The notes below the pieces were generated by a model. The model did not search any database. It was not told where the DNA came from and worked only from the letters and a program-made list of their open reading frames with translations. DNA of 64,000 nucleotides from Amyelois transitella (Eukaryota; Arthropoda; Insecta; Lepidoptera; Pyralidae), in NCBI RefSeq assembly GCF_032362555.1, contig NC_083530.1, positions 2,448,001-2,512,000 of the forward strand, read 5' to 3'. A program made the translations under genes and the position numbers. The stretch's first letter is position 1, and each line of letters begins with the position of its first letter. Positions 31,660 through 43,902 of this stretch are shown in pieces.

Positions 31660-32640
31660 CATTATGTTTTTTTTTGATCTCTTAGATATATCTTCCTTGT
31701 TTGTAGCTACATCCGTTATCAAAATAAAACTTTAGTTTTTAAGTTTTTTCACCCTTTTTACCAAAAAAACGATGTAATCATAGATGTAATCAATTCGAAA
31801 AACTTTTATTCAATTTAAATAAGACCAAAATATAAACAAAACTATCAATAGGAATGGTATTTGTTGATAGATAAGGTAAATCTACTAGACTTAAAAAAGT
31901 TCTCCTTTTACATATCAAAACTTTACTTAGTTGTTCTAAGTAAAATTAATAATTTTAAATAAAATGCAATTCTGTAACCTAATTTCCTTGTTTAGTTATA
32001 GAGCTTATCTTTATAGGTGCATTAGTTGTGTACGTAAATGTTTACATCGTTTAGTTAATAATACCACACAATCCCATTTCAAGGGCGCTTAGTACCAGAT
32101 GTTTAAGTACAAAACGATGTTACATCCGAGTGAATCATAGAGGAAAGTATGCGAACTATTTTTGTATTTAAGTTTGAAATTAGTAGTTCATAGAAAATTC
32201 ATATAACATTACAATTTAATTCAATATTAGAACGATGAGATACATCAAATAACCAAAGGAAATTCAGCTCACCTTGCTGCGGTTCGAGATAGCTAGCTCA
32301 CGAGATAAACATGAATGAAATGAATGAAAGACCGATCAAGGATCGCATGGAAACTATATCGTACAATTCCCTAAAGTAATGTGCAACACCACATGAAATT
32401 ACATTTACGTATGTGCTTAATCGAAGAAAATAAAATAACACAATTATATATGCAAATATTATTAAAACCGAGTATTATACAATTCCGTAAGTTTTTGCTG
32501 TATGATTTCACTCTCCTTCGCGTTATATCAATCATAATGTCGCTGTCAGACTGACAGTGTCAAACTCATGTGGTCCGGTTGAGAGATTCTGCACGTGTTG
32601 TACAATTAAAAATAAAATAATAATTAATTTTATATATTAA
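31660..32640. other. spacer before NIP7, no gene seen
   Basis: Very AT-rich with short direct motifs only. The NIP7 promoter should lie in its right-hand part. Confidence 0.5.
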
Positions 32641-32659
32641 GTAACATACTTATACCATC

Positions 32660-33673
32660 ATGAAGGTCTTATCGGAAGACAGAACTAGGATACTGTTCGA
32701 AAAATTAACTAAATAGTAAGTCCTGACAATTCATTTTCGCTGTATTCATAACTTGGAGATATCAATGTATAAAGTTGTTTCTTTATATAATTCATATGAA
32801 AATCTTTTTATTTTTCAGTATCGGAGTAAACGTAAAGCTGCTCATAGACAGACCAGATGGTACATATTGCTTTAGAGAGAAAAAGGACAGAGTTTATTAC
32901 ATTTCAGAAAGGCTTCTGCAACTAGCACAAACTGTGAAACCAGACCATTTAATTTCAGCGGGAACATGTTTTGGAAAATTTACAAAGACTAATAAGTTTA
33001 GGTTACATATAACTGCATTGACATACATTGCTCCATACGCCCCATTTAAGATTTGGGTGAAGCCCTCCTCTGAGCAACAATTTTTATATGGACACCATGT
33101 TATAAAGAGTGGTTAGTATTCTTTCTTTAAAAATTTCCAGAGACCATACCTGCCTGCATTATTAGATAAATAATTAAAAATGGTTACATATACGAGCTTG
33201 AGACTTTTGTCATAGGTTTCTAACTCATCTACAACCTATTCTACAATAAATACATATACTGATAAATATCTAAAACATAAGCAAAAATTTTTGTTTTTCA
33301 TCATTGTTTTTCTGGCTGTGTGATGGGAGACTAAACATTTATGTTAAAAAAAACCATAAAGGGAAAATATTCTTTGTAATATTACTTTTAATTTTGTTTA
33401 TTCAGAAGATACGACTATTATTTTTATTCATTATCTATTTCTAACTACGCTTCCTAATAAAATAACATTTTATTTGCAGGTTTAGGTCGTATAACAGAGA
33501 ACACACCAAAACACCAAGGAGTAGTCATATACACAATGTCGGACATTCCCATCGGATTCGGAGTAGCCGCCCGTTCTACAACGGAATGTAGGCACGCAGA
33601 CCCACTGGCCACCATTGCATTCCATCAAGCAGATATCGGTGAATATATTAGATCCGAGGACACTCTTACGTAG
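32660..33673 (+). CDS. NIP7: 60S ribosome subunit biogenesis protein NIP7
   Basis: Join of 32660-32715, 32819-33111 and 33480-33673, with GTAAGT, GTTAGT donors and CAG acceptors; 543 nt, 180 aa, the usual NIP7 length. The protein starts [20 protein letters not shown] and ends [16 protein letters not shown]. The N-terminal half carries the [13 protein letters not shown] and VYYISE blocks; the C-terminal half is the PUA domain with [17 protein letters not shown] and [12 protein letters not shown]. In yeast and human NIP7 acts in the nucleolus in pre-rRNA processing and 60S assembly. Stands alone on the plus strand between two minus-strand genes. Nothing appears damaged. Confidence 0.97.
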
Positions 33674-33989
33674 ATTAAATGACAGTTATTTCTAAACTGC
33701 TTTTTATTTTCATCATTTAAATGTATACTGGTTGCATCTAGTCTACAAAAGTTGCCAAACAGACTAACAAAAAGATTCAAAGGCCGAATTCAACTGGATG
33801 ACTTAATGATGGAATTTAGCCATAAATTCTTTCTTGTCCTTGCTACTCTATGGTTTTGTCAAGTTGCTATTGCTAGCCCATCAGGTAAAAGAAGTATCCG
33901 AGTTTATTAGTTAGTAGATAGGTAAATTTTGAGCAGCCCCAGCAGCGTATCACCCGCGACGTTGTTTTTATTCGGCGAAAACTACATAA

Positions 33990-34165
33990 CATAAAATCAC
34001 GCCTCTTTTCCGGAGGGGTAGGCAGAGACTACATCTTTCCACTTGCCACGATCTCTGCATACGTCCTTCGCTTCATCCACATTCATAACTCTCTTCATGC
34101 AAGCTCGGCGGTTTCGGGTACTCTTGACCTGACCCTTTACCAGGACGTCTGAAAACTATCACTAT
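33990..34165 (-). repeat. LINE 3' end fragment
   Basis: Reverse of the 7605-7850 LINE end: CACGCCTCTTTTCCGGAGGG, then GCTTCATCCACATTCATAAC. It is followed by a different repeat (CTGAATGTGCAGGTTTCCTG, 34240-34330) also seen at 36512-36590. Confidence 0.65.
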
Positions 34166-34433
34166 TAAATTGTGTACCGTTGGTGAACTACCGAAAGTTC
34201 CCCCGAAAATCATTATAGTATCAAAGACTAAAATACTATCCAGTTGCCTGAATGTGCAGGTTTCCTGACAATGTTTTTCCTCACCATAGTAGCATTGGTT
34301 AGCACTCAATCTAATGTACTTAACTCCAGAGTCTTTGGTACATGCTCACACTTTAATGGGCACCTTATCTATTTGACCATCAACACTCTGACTTGAAGGA
34401 TTACAATATAAACAAAAATTAAGTCACGGAACA

Positions 34434-34439
34434 TTTATT
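34434..34439 (-). terminator. poly(A) signal AATAAA of the 419-aa gene
   Basis: AATAAA on the minus strand about 60 bases after the stop codon at 34499-34501. Confidence 0.5.
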
Positions 34440-34498
34440 TCTATATATTACACATATGTATATTCTTAATTAAATAAATCTACAGCTGGAAATTCCCA

Positions 34499-37400
34499 TT
34501 ATTCCCACGGCTCAACCCAGTCTTCTTTCATTTCTTTTTCCTCCAAAAGTTTGTTGTCCTGCAAAAATATAGAAGATAGTTTATTATTAAAATAACATAT
34601 ATTACTTATGATGACAAAAGATTTGTAATTTTGTTCGAAAAGAATGCACTCAAAACTACTGGACCGATTTTTATGATACCTTTTCGCATAGAGATTCTTA
34701 CACTCAAAATTTTTAATTTAACTAAAAACCAAATATCTTGATAATTTCGCGAATAAAATCACAAATAGCATTGTAACATACATACATCTCATCACGTCTA
34801 TATGAAATTGAGATTCAAATAGTGACAGATTGTTAACCGATCGCCTACAAGAATCCAAGTTTATTAGCATTTTCCTTAGTCGCCTTTTACGACCATTGGA
34901 AAAATATGGAGTGGCCCCATTAAGAGCCGAGAACCAAACTACACAGCACGGTAGTAACAGCTCAAATCACTACACAGTATAAAGCAAAGTTGCTTCCCGG
35001 ATCTGTCTGTATTTATATATGTACGCTTAGATCTTCAAAACTACACAACGGATTTTGAAACATGTTTTTAATAGATAGAGTGTTTCAATAAATGTTCATG
35101 AATGCCATCCATGCGAAGCCGGGGCGGGTCGCTAGTATTCCTACATGCCTGTTCCTCGCTCGGCCGGTACCCTCGCGCCATGGCGGATCTCATCTCCTTG
35201 ACAAAGCTTTCGGGAATCTTGTACATCATCTGTTCTGACGGTCGTATAACGAGTTTAGCGCCATCTGTTATTGAAACAATATTACAAATCAACTTTTTCC
35301 TCTTACTGTCAGGTTGGCTGGAAGAGATCCCACTTAGGGATAAGCCCGCCTTTGTACTGTACTGTTTTTATTTGTAATGTACTCCTTTAGTGAACAATAA
35401 AGCATTTACTTACTTTTAACATCAGCTCCGTCCAACGTAAATTTAAAAAAAAATAACTTATTATATCTAGCTATATACTTATTATGTACTTTTACATGAA
35501 AAGGGCTTGCATTAGATGAATGTGCACTTATTTCCCTTAGTCGCCATTTACGACATCCATGAGAAAAAAAAGAGAGCGGTCCCATTCCACATACATACAT
35601 ACATATAGTCACGCCTACATCCCTTACAGTCTAGACAGAGCCACTTGTATTAAAGACTGCTTGACCACGCTCAGCTTTTTGGCTTGATGATAGAATTGAG
35701 ATTCAAATAGTGACAGGTTGCTAGCCCATCACCTAAGAGAAGAATCCCAAGTTTATAAGCCTATCCCTTAGTCGCCTAACTACACGGCACACATATATGT
35801 ATTATATATATTACTCACCCACAACAGTTCCATCCATAGCCATTATGCTACCGTACTGAGGTAGTGATATGTACATCTTCAACAGATTATACATTCGGTC
35901 CGAACGGACCACTTTGACCGGGTGATAACGTTTCAGAAACGGTGCCATTGTCTCCTTTGGAGGTAGGAACGGTTCTCCGTATATCTGAAATGAATAATAC
36001 ATACATATTATCACGTCTATATCCCTTGTGAGGTAGACAGAGCCAACAGTCTTGAAAACACTGATAAACTGTGTGGTTCCCGGCACCAATACAAAAAAGA
36101 ATAGGACCACTTCATTTCTTTCCAATGGATGTCGTAAAAGGTGACTAAGGGATAGGCTTACAAACTTGGGATTATTTTTTTAGGCGATGGGCTAGCAACC
36201 TGTCACTATTTGAATCTCAATTCTATCATTAAGCCATATAGCTGAACGTGGCCATTCAGTCTTTTCAAGACTGTTGGCTCTGTCTACCCCGCAAGGGATA
36301 TAGACGTGACCATTATGTATGTATGTATGAATAAAAATAATAGTTTCATCTTCTTCCCTCTTCCTCCTGGCCTGGATCTCTGTTACATCCTCACCACTCT
36401 GGGGAGGGCCCGGGATGAGCATTTGACCATAGATCATGTATTTGGTGAGTTAGGTTTTTACACGAAGCGACTCCCGTCTGACTTCACCCGTATTGGATAG
36501 ATCCAGGTCCAGTTGCCTGAATGTGCAGGTTTCCTGACGATGTTTTCCCTCAGCGTAAGAGCATTGGTTAGTATTCAAACTAATGTAACACAAAAATTAT
36601 AGTTTCAAGTTCAGAATTAAGTAATTTTCATTTCTCAATATGTTCAAAAGGCATTTTCATAGTTAGAGAGAATATGCATATTCTTTTTTTAGTTCTTTTT
36701 TCAAACATATAGGGGAAGAGTCATTATGATGTAAATTGACTTACTCTGAATCTATGGTACGGCGATCTTTCTGGGACAAAGTTTTCTGTCACCACTTCGC
36801 GAATAATCTGGAGAAAATAAATTGTATTTAAATAAAATCAATAAAACATACCTTGACTCTGAAAGTATCGTTAGCTTCAAATGAAACATAAAAATTAAAT
36901 AAGAAATTTGAAAATAAAAATCCTGACACAAATTTAAGTCCCCTTTAAAAAGATACAAATAATAAAAGAAACTCAATATTTATTTATGTACATAAGAATA
37001 GAACTTAAAAACTGAAGAGAAATTTAGTACAAGGGCACTATATATTTCTTCCAATAGGCCCACGACAGGAAAATGTAAAGAAAGGCATTGGCTTGAGTAC
37101 AAAACATATAGTATTTAAGTTATATTTTTATTAGCTGTGCCCGCGTATTCGTCCGCGTGGAGTAGTTATTTTGGGCATCGTTGAAGCCCTCAAGGATAAA
37201 TAATTTTCCCCGTTTTTTTTCCCATTATTTCTTTGCCCCTTATAGTTTCAGCGTGATGTTATATAGCCTAAAGCCGTACTCGATAAATGGTCTATTCAAC
37301 GCGAAAAGAATTTTTCAATTCGAACCAGGAGTTCCTGAGATTAGTGCGTTCAAACAAACAAACTCTTCAGCTTTATAAAATTAGTATAGATTATTCCAGT

Positions 37401-40400
37401 TTGGAGCGGTATCCCAACGCAACGTCTTTCTTAAAAGATATTACTTTATACATACTAAAGTACGTTTATTTCTCACCGTATTGAGATAAGGCGTCAATTT
37501 CTTGAGTTCTGCGCGCACTTTCTTCTTGGCTATTTCCTCTTCCGCGTCCACATCTTGTATGGTCGTGTCCAAACTGTCCACGTGTTCTGTTACCTAAATA
37601 CATACATACATACATAGATATGGTCACGTCTATATCCCTTGTGGGGAAGACAGAGCCAACAGTCTTGAAAAGTCGTGGGTTACCTAAATAATTATAATAA
37701 AAGGGAACTTCATTCATTCATATAGTCACGTCTATATCCCTTGCGGGGTAGACAGAGCCAAAAGTCTTGAAGAGACTGGTAGGCCACGTTCAGCTGCTTG
37801 GCTTTATGATAGAATTGAGATTCAAATATTGACAGGTTGCTAGCCCAAAGAAAACTTCATACAGCTAAACGTGGCCTTTCAGTCTTTTTGAAGCCCTGTC
37901 TACCCCGCATGTGATATAGACGTGACCGATATGTATGTAAAAAAAAATATATCTTATTAGTACCAAATTTGTCCAGTTGTCTTAATTCCTGATGGGGTAT
38001 ACAGAGCCAACAAATTGAAAGGCCACATTCAGGTAGATGGCTTAATCATGGTTATGAGTTGCAAGTTGTTTTGCTAGCCCATTATCTTTAAAAAGTATTC
38101 CAATTTTTTTAGTTTCTCCCTTGATTGACTTTACAATCTTCATGGGAATGAGAAGAAGCTTGCAATAGTTGATTGTGCCTATTACCTAAGTCGCCTTTAA
38201 CGACATCTTTGGCAAAGAGAAATACATTATAATCACGTCTATATCCCTTGCGGGGTAGACAGAGCCAACAATCTTGAAAAGACTAATATTCATATTCAGC
38301 TATTAGGCTTTAAGATAGAATTAAGATTCAAATAGTGACAAGTTGCTGGCCCATCGCACCCTAATAAACCATACCTTTTTCACGATGGCTTCAGTGTATT
38401 TGTTGCAGCTAGCTTTAACCTTCTTATACGGGATGTTGCCAATAACTGAAACAATATATTGAGAAAAATTTGTAATATATTCTTTTTTATAAGCCTCGAA
38501 GTAAGTTCGAGACTTGTGTTACGAGATGTCAACTCAACGATACTATATTTTATAATAAATAAGTTAATAAATAAACAATCAAGACCCAGGGCAATCAAAC
38601 TAAGTTCGTTTCTCATCATGCCCTGACAGGGATTCGAACCCGGGACCTCCAGTGCCAAAGATAAGCTCAATACCACTGCGCCACAGAAGCCGTCAGAGGC
38701 TATGGATATGCGGTGATCATACCCCTTGTCACGCTAACGTCGTCCTATTATACAGGGTGACATTAAAAACAACTGCATCCTTTTAAACATAGACTATACC
38801 CATGCTTCAGAGCCGTTTGAGCCTATTTTTATTTAAATTAATCGTCATCATTTTCACTTTTAAAAAACCCTCAAAAACTACGTCACACGCTTTATTAAAG
38901 AACAATACTACAAAAAGAAATTAAAACTAAACATGAAAATAAATGTCTGAAAAATAAATTATTTTTCTAGTATCAAGATCAAGTACAGAGTTGTCGAGAT
39001 CGCTCAGCTGAATGAATTGTATCGTCGACCTCTGAATCTTACGTGTCGCTTTTCCGCCGGCCGGGGTGATATGACGTATTTAGGATCGTGGATTTTGATA
39101 CTTTTATTTTTTTTCGTACTTTCTGAAATATGAACCAATATTTTTCTTTTAACGTTTTTAAATATCCTTTAGATGAGTACACTTAACAGTAAAATTTATG
39201 CAGTTGAATTAAAAGTCACATTGTATAATAGTATACTTAGATTATATATTATATAGCTTTGCTCACGACTTCGTCCGCGTGGAATAGTTATTTTGGGCAT
39301 CATTGAAGCCCACAAGGATGAATAATTTTCCCCGTTTTATTAACATTTTCCATTATTTCTTCGCTCCTAAAAGTTGCAGCGTGATGTTATATAGCCTAAA
39401 GCCTTCCTCGATAAATGGTCTATTCAACACAAAAATAATTTTTCAATTCGAACCAGTAGTTCCTGAGATTAGCACGTTCAAACAAACAAACAAACAAATT
39501 CTTCAGCTTTATTATATAAGTACAGATTGATATAAATTAACAAATTCCCACGCGAGTGAACACCCTGTGCAAGTGTTAGTTAATAATTTAAAAAAAAAAA
39601 ACAAGACTCACGACATGGCTGCTTATTGATAACTGTAATATCCTGTTCAGTGATTATCGTACGCGGCGTTCCGGCTACATCTTGCACTTTCTGCAGCGTC
39701 GACAGAATCATCTGGAAATCGGCGAAGTGCGGGTGAGCGCGGCGGTATGCCTTGCTCAGATTGAACGAGGTCATCGAGTTTGGATTTCTGTCCATGATTA
39801 ACTTGAGCCGTTCGAAGATTGTCTGCAAATGATGATAAGTTGAAAATACATAGCTTTTGTGAAAAGGGAACTAGTTACAATTATATTCTCTCTCGAGAAA
39901 AAAGCGTTTTCTTGTAATACACTTTTTTCTCAATTCTATCATTAAGCCAAACAGCTGAACGTGGCCATTAGTCTTTTCAAGACTGTTGGCTCTGTCTACC
40001 CCGCAAGGGATATAGACGTGACCATATGTATGTATGTATGTACTTTTAATGACAAATAATGGCAAATTTTGAAGCGATTTCAACCAATACAGCATTAATC
40101 TTTATTCAATTAAATAGCTTAAATACATTGTTGATTTAATATAGGTACATAGATCTATATGGTCCTTTACAGCACAAGATTTGGGGGAAGTAGCGCTTTC
40201 GGCGGTACTGGCCGACTTCTGTAGTATTTAGTATCAGCATTGCACCCGTGCGAAGCCGGGGCGGGTCGCTAGTTTATTATAAAATAGTTGAGTTGTTCTC
40301 GTAACACAAGTTTCCAACTTACTTCGAGGCTAACTCAATCTGTGAAATTGTTCCCGTATATACTTATTTATTTTTTACTAGACGCCGACTGCGACTTCGT

Positions 40401-42899
40401 CCGCATGGAAACCCTATCAATCCCGAGGGAACTCCGGGATAAAGAGTAGCCTTTATGTTATTCTGGGTCTTCAGCTACCTACATACCAAATTTCATCGTA
40501 ATCGGTTTAGTAGTTTTTGCGTGAAAGAGTAACAAACATCCATACTGACTTACTCACAAACTTTCGCATTTATAATATTAGTAGGATTTTATTTATGAGT
40601 CACGACTCGATTCGACAGCTAGTGAGAAATTAAGTTCTAACACCAGAAGAAAGAGACAGACTCACATGCGTTATCTCCTCTAACAGGGTGTGACCATTCT
40701 TCTTGCTCAACTCGTAAAGTCCTGTATATTTGTACTGCATCTCCGCCATAATTTCCGCGTGCGCTAGCGTCATTACCTGGTGGAAACACGTGTGTTTATT
40801 TGTACACATTCAAACTTAAGTAATACATATAAACATAATCACGTCTATATCCCTTGCGGGGTAAACAGAGCCAACAGTCTGATAGTCTGATCTGACACAA
40901 AAAAATATAATCATGTTGTTATCTCTTATGTGATTGACAGAGCCAACAGTTCTTGAAAACACTGTAATGTATGCCTTTATAATGGAATTGAGATTTGAAT
41001 ATAATAAAATAAACTAATTACAGTTCATTATATCATATTAGTAGAACAAATTACATACATACATATGATCACGTCTTTATCCCTTACGGGGTAGACAGAG
41101 CCAACAGTCTTGAAAAGACTGATAGGCCACGTTCAGCTGTTTGGCTTAATGATAGAATTGAGATTCAAATAGTGACGGGTTGCTAGCCCATCGCCTAAAA
41201 GAAGAATCCCAAGTTTATAAGCCTATCCCTTAGTCGCCTTTTACGACATCCATGGGAACGAGATGAAGTGGTCCTATTCTTTTTTGTATTGGTGCCGGGA
41301 ACCACACGGCACGTAGAACAAATTATTTTACTGGTATTGTCCTCTCCAGGGATCAGACCAGTTGACATATTTGAATGTGCTTCACCTCAATCTGCCTGGT
41401 GTTAAGCAAGATGATGCCTAAGGTGGTGCATGTATACTCAAATAGTGCCTATTCACTCTTGCTTTGAAATCCACAAGTTATATGTATGTGTAGGGGAAGA
41501 GAGATGGGAGGTGGCAATTTCAAATCACAGCTTTTCGCTTAAAAGAAGTAGGCCGAATTAAAGTGTTCCCAAGATTGTCTTAATAGATAAATAGACAGAT
41601 AAAACATTTATTTAAGTGTTACATACACAAAACAAATACATATAACAATAGCAAATCCTTAAAACTAAGACATGTGTGCTGTAGCAATTCAAAATGTTCA
41701 TAACTCAGTGATCTTTTTGCAATGAAAGTACAATCTCTTTTTTTCTTTGCTACCAGACGGCAAGGAAGTTTCAGTTTTGTTACTTAACATAAAAATATTA
41801 CTTACATAATCTGGTTTTTCAGGATCATTCCGTATCATCTTTTTATTTTTTTTCACCTCATTATTATGGGCAACAAAATTATTTTTTGATACTGTTAACT
41901 GAAAACAATAATTAAGTTTATTTATTTACTCAATTTTTGTTCAGGGCTTATGAATTAAAAAATAGCCTGTTATTATCTTAAAATCTAGTACATAATCCTA
42001 CTAGGCGCTAGTCCCGGTGACATTCTCACCTCTGAGAAGAGGAGTCCGGGACACACCTATGAGCTTATGACCATAAACCTTGATGAGGTTAGGTTTATAC
42101 ACGAAGCATCTCCCAGCTCACCATGGATTCATTCCCTCTGAATCAACATACTTATAAACATGTCTGTATCCCTTTCAAGGTAAACATACATACATACATA
42201 TGGTCACGTCTATATCCCTTGCGGGGTAGACAGAGCCAACAGTCTTGAAAAGACTGAATGGCCATGTTCAGCTACTTGGCTTAATGATAGAATTGAGATT
42301 CAAATAGTAACAGGTTGCTGGCCCATCACCTAAAAAAGAATCCCAAGTTTGTAAGCATATCCGTTAGTCGCCTTTTACGACATCCATGAGAAAGAGATGG
42401 AATGGTCCTATTCTTTTTTGTATTGGTGCCGGGAACCACACAGTAAACAAGTCTATAAGTGTGAAGACTCACAGGCAATGCTCAGCTGCTTGGATTAATT
42501 AAAGTGATGTAGAATAGTTAATTTTTTTCAATAATATGAATGTATTCAATAAATAATTTCCTACTTACATTAGGCACTTGTTTAGGTATATATGAATGGA
42601 GTTTTCTGCCGCGTATATTGAAATTCTTCAATCTTTGCAAAACTATTTCCGGATCCATCTTTTCAACAAGTATGTAAAGAGTTTTTACATTTTTGGGTTG
42701 TCCAGGTAGTTGTGCAAAATTTAGGGTCTGAAAGGGTGACCTGATGTACTTCCATAGTAATTTAGCAGCGTGTTTTAGAGAACACTGAAACAGAAATTAA
42801 TTAAAATAATTTTTACATGTCTTCGATATTGGTCAATTCACAAAATTAATTATAAATACTTACCAAAAACGGTACGCCGTTGATAGCTATGGTTGTCAT
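34499..42899 (-). CDS. 11-exon gene, 419-aa protein of unrecognised family
   Basis: Complement of 34499-34558, 35149-35264, 35819-35984, 36745-36807, 37477-37593, 38375-38445, 39612-39822, 40666-40776, 41806-41898, 42569-42784, 42864-42899; 1260 nt, all phases agree. Starts MTTIAINGVPFLCSLKHAAK and ends KEDWVEPWE. No signal peptide or clear membrane span. Lys/Glu-rich middle (AEEEIAKKKVRAELKKL) is likely helical. A proline/aromatic segment follows (SPYHRFRIYGEPFLPPKE, then ISLPQYGSIMAMDGT). The even conservation-like texture and exact splice phases make it a real gene, but I cannot name the family; a mitochondrial or RNA-related housekeeping protein is only a guess. The last intron appears to use a GC donor. 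Introns hold many SINE and Helitron copies. Confidence 0.85.
34967..35135 (+). mobile_element. Helitron-type element, family H2
   Basis: TCACTACACAGTATAAA after an A, ending GGGTCGCTAG before a T. Lies 12 bases inside the intron that begins at the GC donor (35148) of the minus-strand gene. Confidence 0.75.
35590..35795 (-). repeat. TATG-tailed SINE, head deleted
   Basis: CATACATACATACATATAG then the family blocks up to CTTAGTCGCC. Confidence 0.8.
36062..36330 (+). repeat. TATG-tailed SINE, full length
   Basis: GTGTGGTTCCCGGCACCAAT head and TATGTATGTATG tail. Confidence 0.85.
37132..37390 (-). mobile_element. Helitron-type element, family H1
   Basis: Reverse copy: the minus strand starts TCTATACTAATTTTATAAAG and ends GCACAGCTAA (one change from CTAG). 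Confidence 0.75.
37598..37675 (-). repeat. TATG-tailed SINE, 3' fragment
   Basis: CATACATACATACAT then CCCTTGTGGGGAAGACAGAG; starts five bases from the exon at 37477-37593. Confidence 0.7.
37718..37860 (-). repeat. TATG-tailed SINE, 3' half
   Basis: CACGTCTATATCCCTTGCGG through CAGGTTGCTAGCCCA. Confidence 0.75.
38230..38355 (-). repeat. TATG-tailed SINE, 3' fragment
   Basis: AATCACGTCTATATCCCTTG through GTTGCTGGCCCATCGC; ends 20 bases from the exon at 38375-38445. Confidence 0.75.
38490..38692 (-). repeat. tRNA-derived SINE, uninterrupted copy
   Basis: Minus strand: GCGCAGTGGTATTGAGC and GGTCCCGGGTTCGAATCCCT, then the body to TTACTTCGAGGC. Used as reference for the interrupted copy at 22827-23215. 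Confidence 0.8.
39249..39528 (-). mobile_element. Helitron-type element, family H1, diverged ends
   Basis: Body identical in order to 61516-61769 (GGGCATCATTGAAGCCC, ATAAATGGTCTATTCAAC); both ends have drifted. Confidence 0.7.
39930..40043 (+). repeat. TATG-tailed SINE, 3' fragment
   Basis: TCAATTCTATCATTAAGCCA through the (TATG)n tail. Confidence 0.75.
40370..40590 (-). repeat. dispersed LINE/Helitron-tail repeat
   Basis: Minus strand holds ACTACTAAACCGATTACGAT and CCCGGAGTTCCCTCGGGATT, a common 3'-end motif set; related to 24570-24745. Confidence 0.55.
41041..41325 (-). repeat. TATG-tailed SINE with 13-bp target-site duplication
   Basis: Element 41054-41312, flanked by identical GTAGAACAAATTA at 41041-41053 and 41313-41325. 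This fixes its ends: head GTGCCGTGTGGTTCCCGGCA, tail (TATG)n. Confidence 0.93.
42180..42449 (-). repeat. TATG-tailed SINE with short target-site duplication
   Basis: Flanked by GTAAACA at 42180-42186 and 42443-42449; full length, head at the right. Confidence 0.85.
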
Positions 42900-43902
42900 A
42901 CTGCAATTTTACTTATCTTCAGAAATAGGTGGATTGTTCAAAATTTTTTTTTTCTTTGACAAAAAAAATATTTGAAAATTGGAAGGAAAGTCATGGAAAA
43001 TCCAACCAACCCCACAAAGAAGCCACAGATATTTACTCTGTATATTATGTGTTATTTAATTGTGTTTATTTTTTTATTTAATGTCAAAGAATATTAATTA
43101 TTTAACGTCAAAGAATATAAATAGCGAAGCCAAAGAAAAAAGAAACAGCAAACCATTCTCTATTTAGTTTATGCCGCAAACAAAAGTGCAGTTAAAACGC
43201 ACAGTACAATATACCGAAATGACATTGACATTTAAATTGTATTGGATTTGTATGAGAATTGGACAGGGACACTTGATATTGGGATAATGTTAGGTTACTA
43301 AATAAATGTTAAATACGAGTGTAGTGCAGCTTGTTCAGTGGACTTATTCACGAACATTGAAAGCAATGTCTTAGCTTCTCTCTTCTTCTAGCATTGAGGT
43401 TTACAAAATTAGTAGAAAAAGAGAAAAAAATGCTTTTCATGAGGTTTATTCACGAACGTTAGTAGGACACATATATGACTTAACTTCTCTCTCTTTTTAA
43501 TAGCCTTAAATAGACTATAAAAGTGTGATATCAGAAAAGAAAAAAATTCCACTGTTATGTTCTTGTCAGCTTTCATAAATTAAATAAGTAGATGTAAACA
43601 AAATAAAAACTCAAACCATTCAATAAAGAGCGCTTTTTATATTAAAACAATCATTATTCATTAAAAATATTTAAACCCCGAGGTTTCACGATCTTATTAC
43701 AAAATTGTGTTTGTAATTGTATTAATCTTAAATCGAATTAAAGATTAAAATAAATACATGTTTATAAAATTAAACAATTTAGATAACTAAAACATCAGTC
43801 TAAAACAAAACAGTGTTATAAAAAGTATAATGTTTTACATACAAAACATAGAGAACAATTTCAATCAATAAGAAATGTTAGATAATTGTTCATCGTCACG
43901 AT

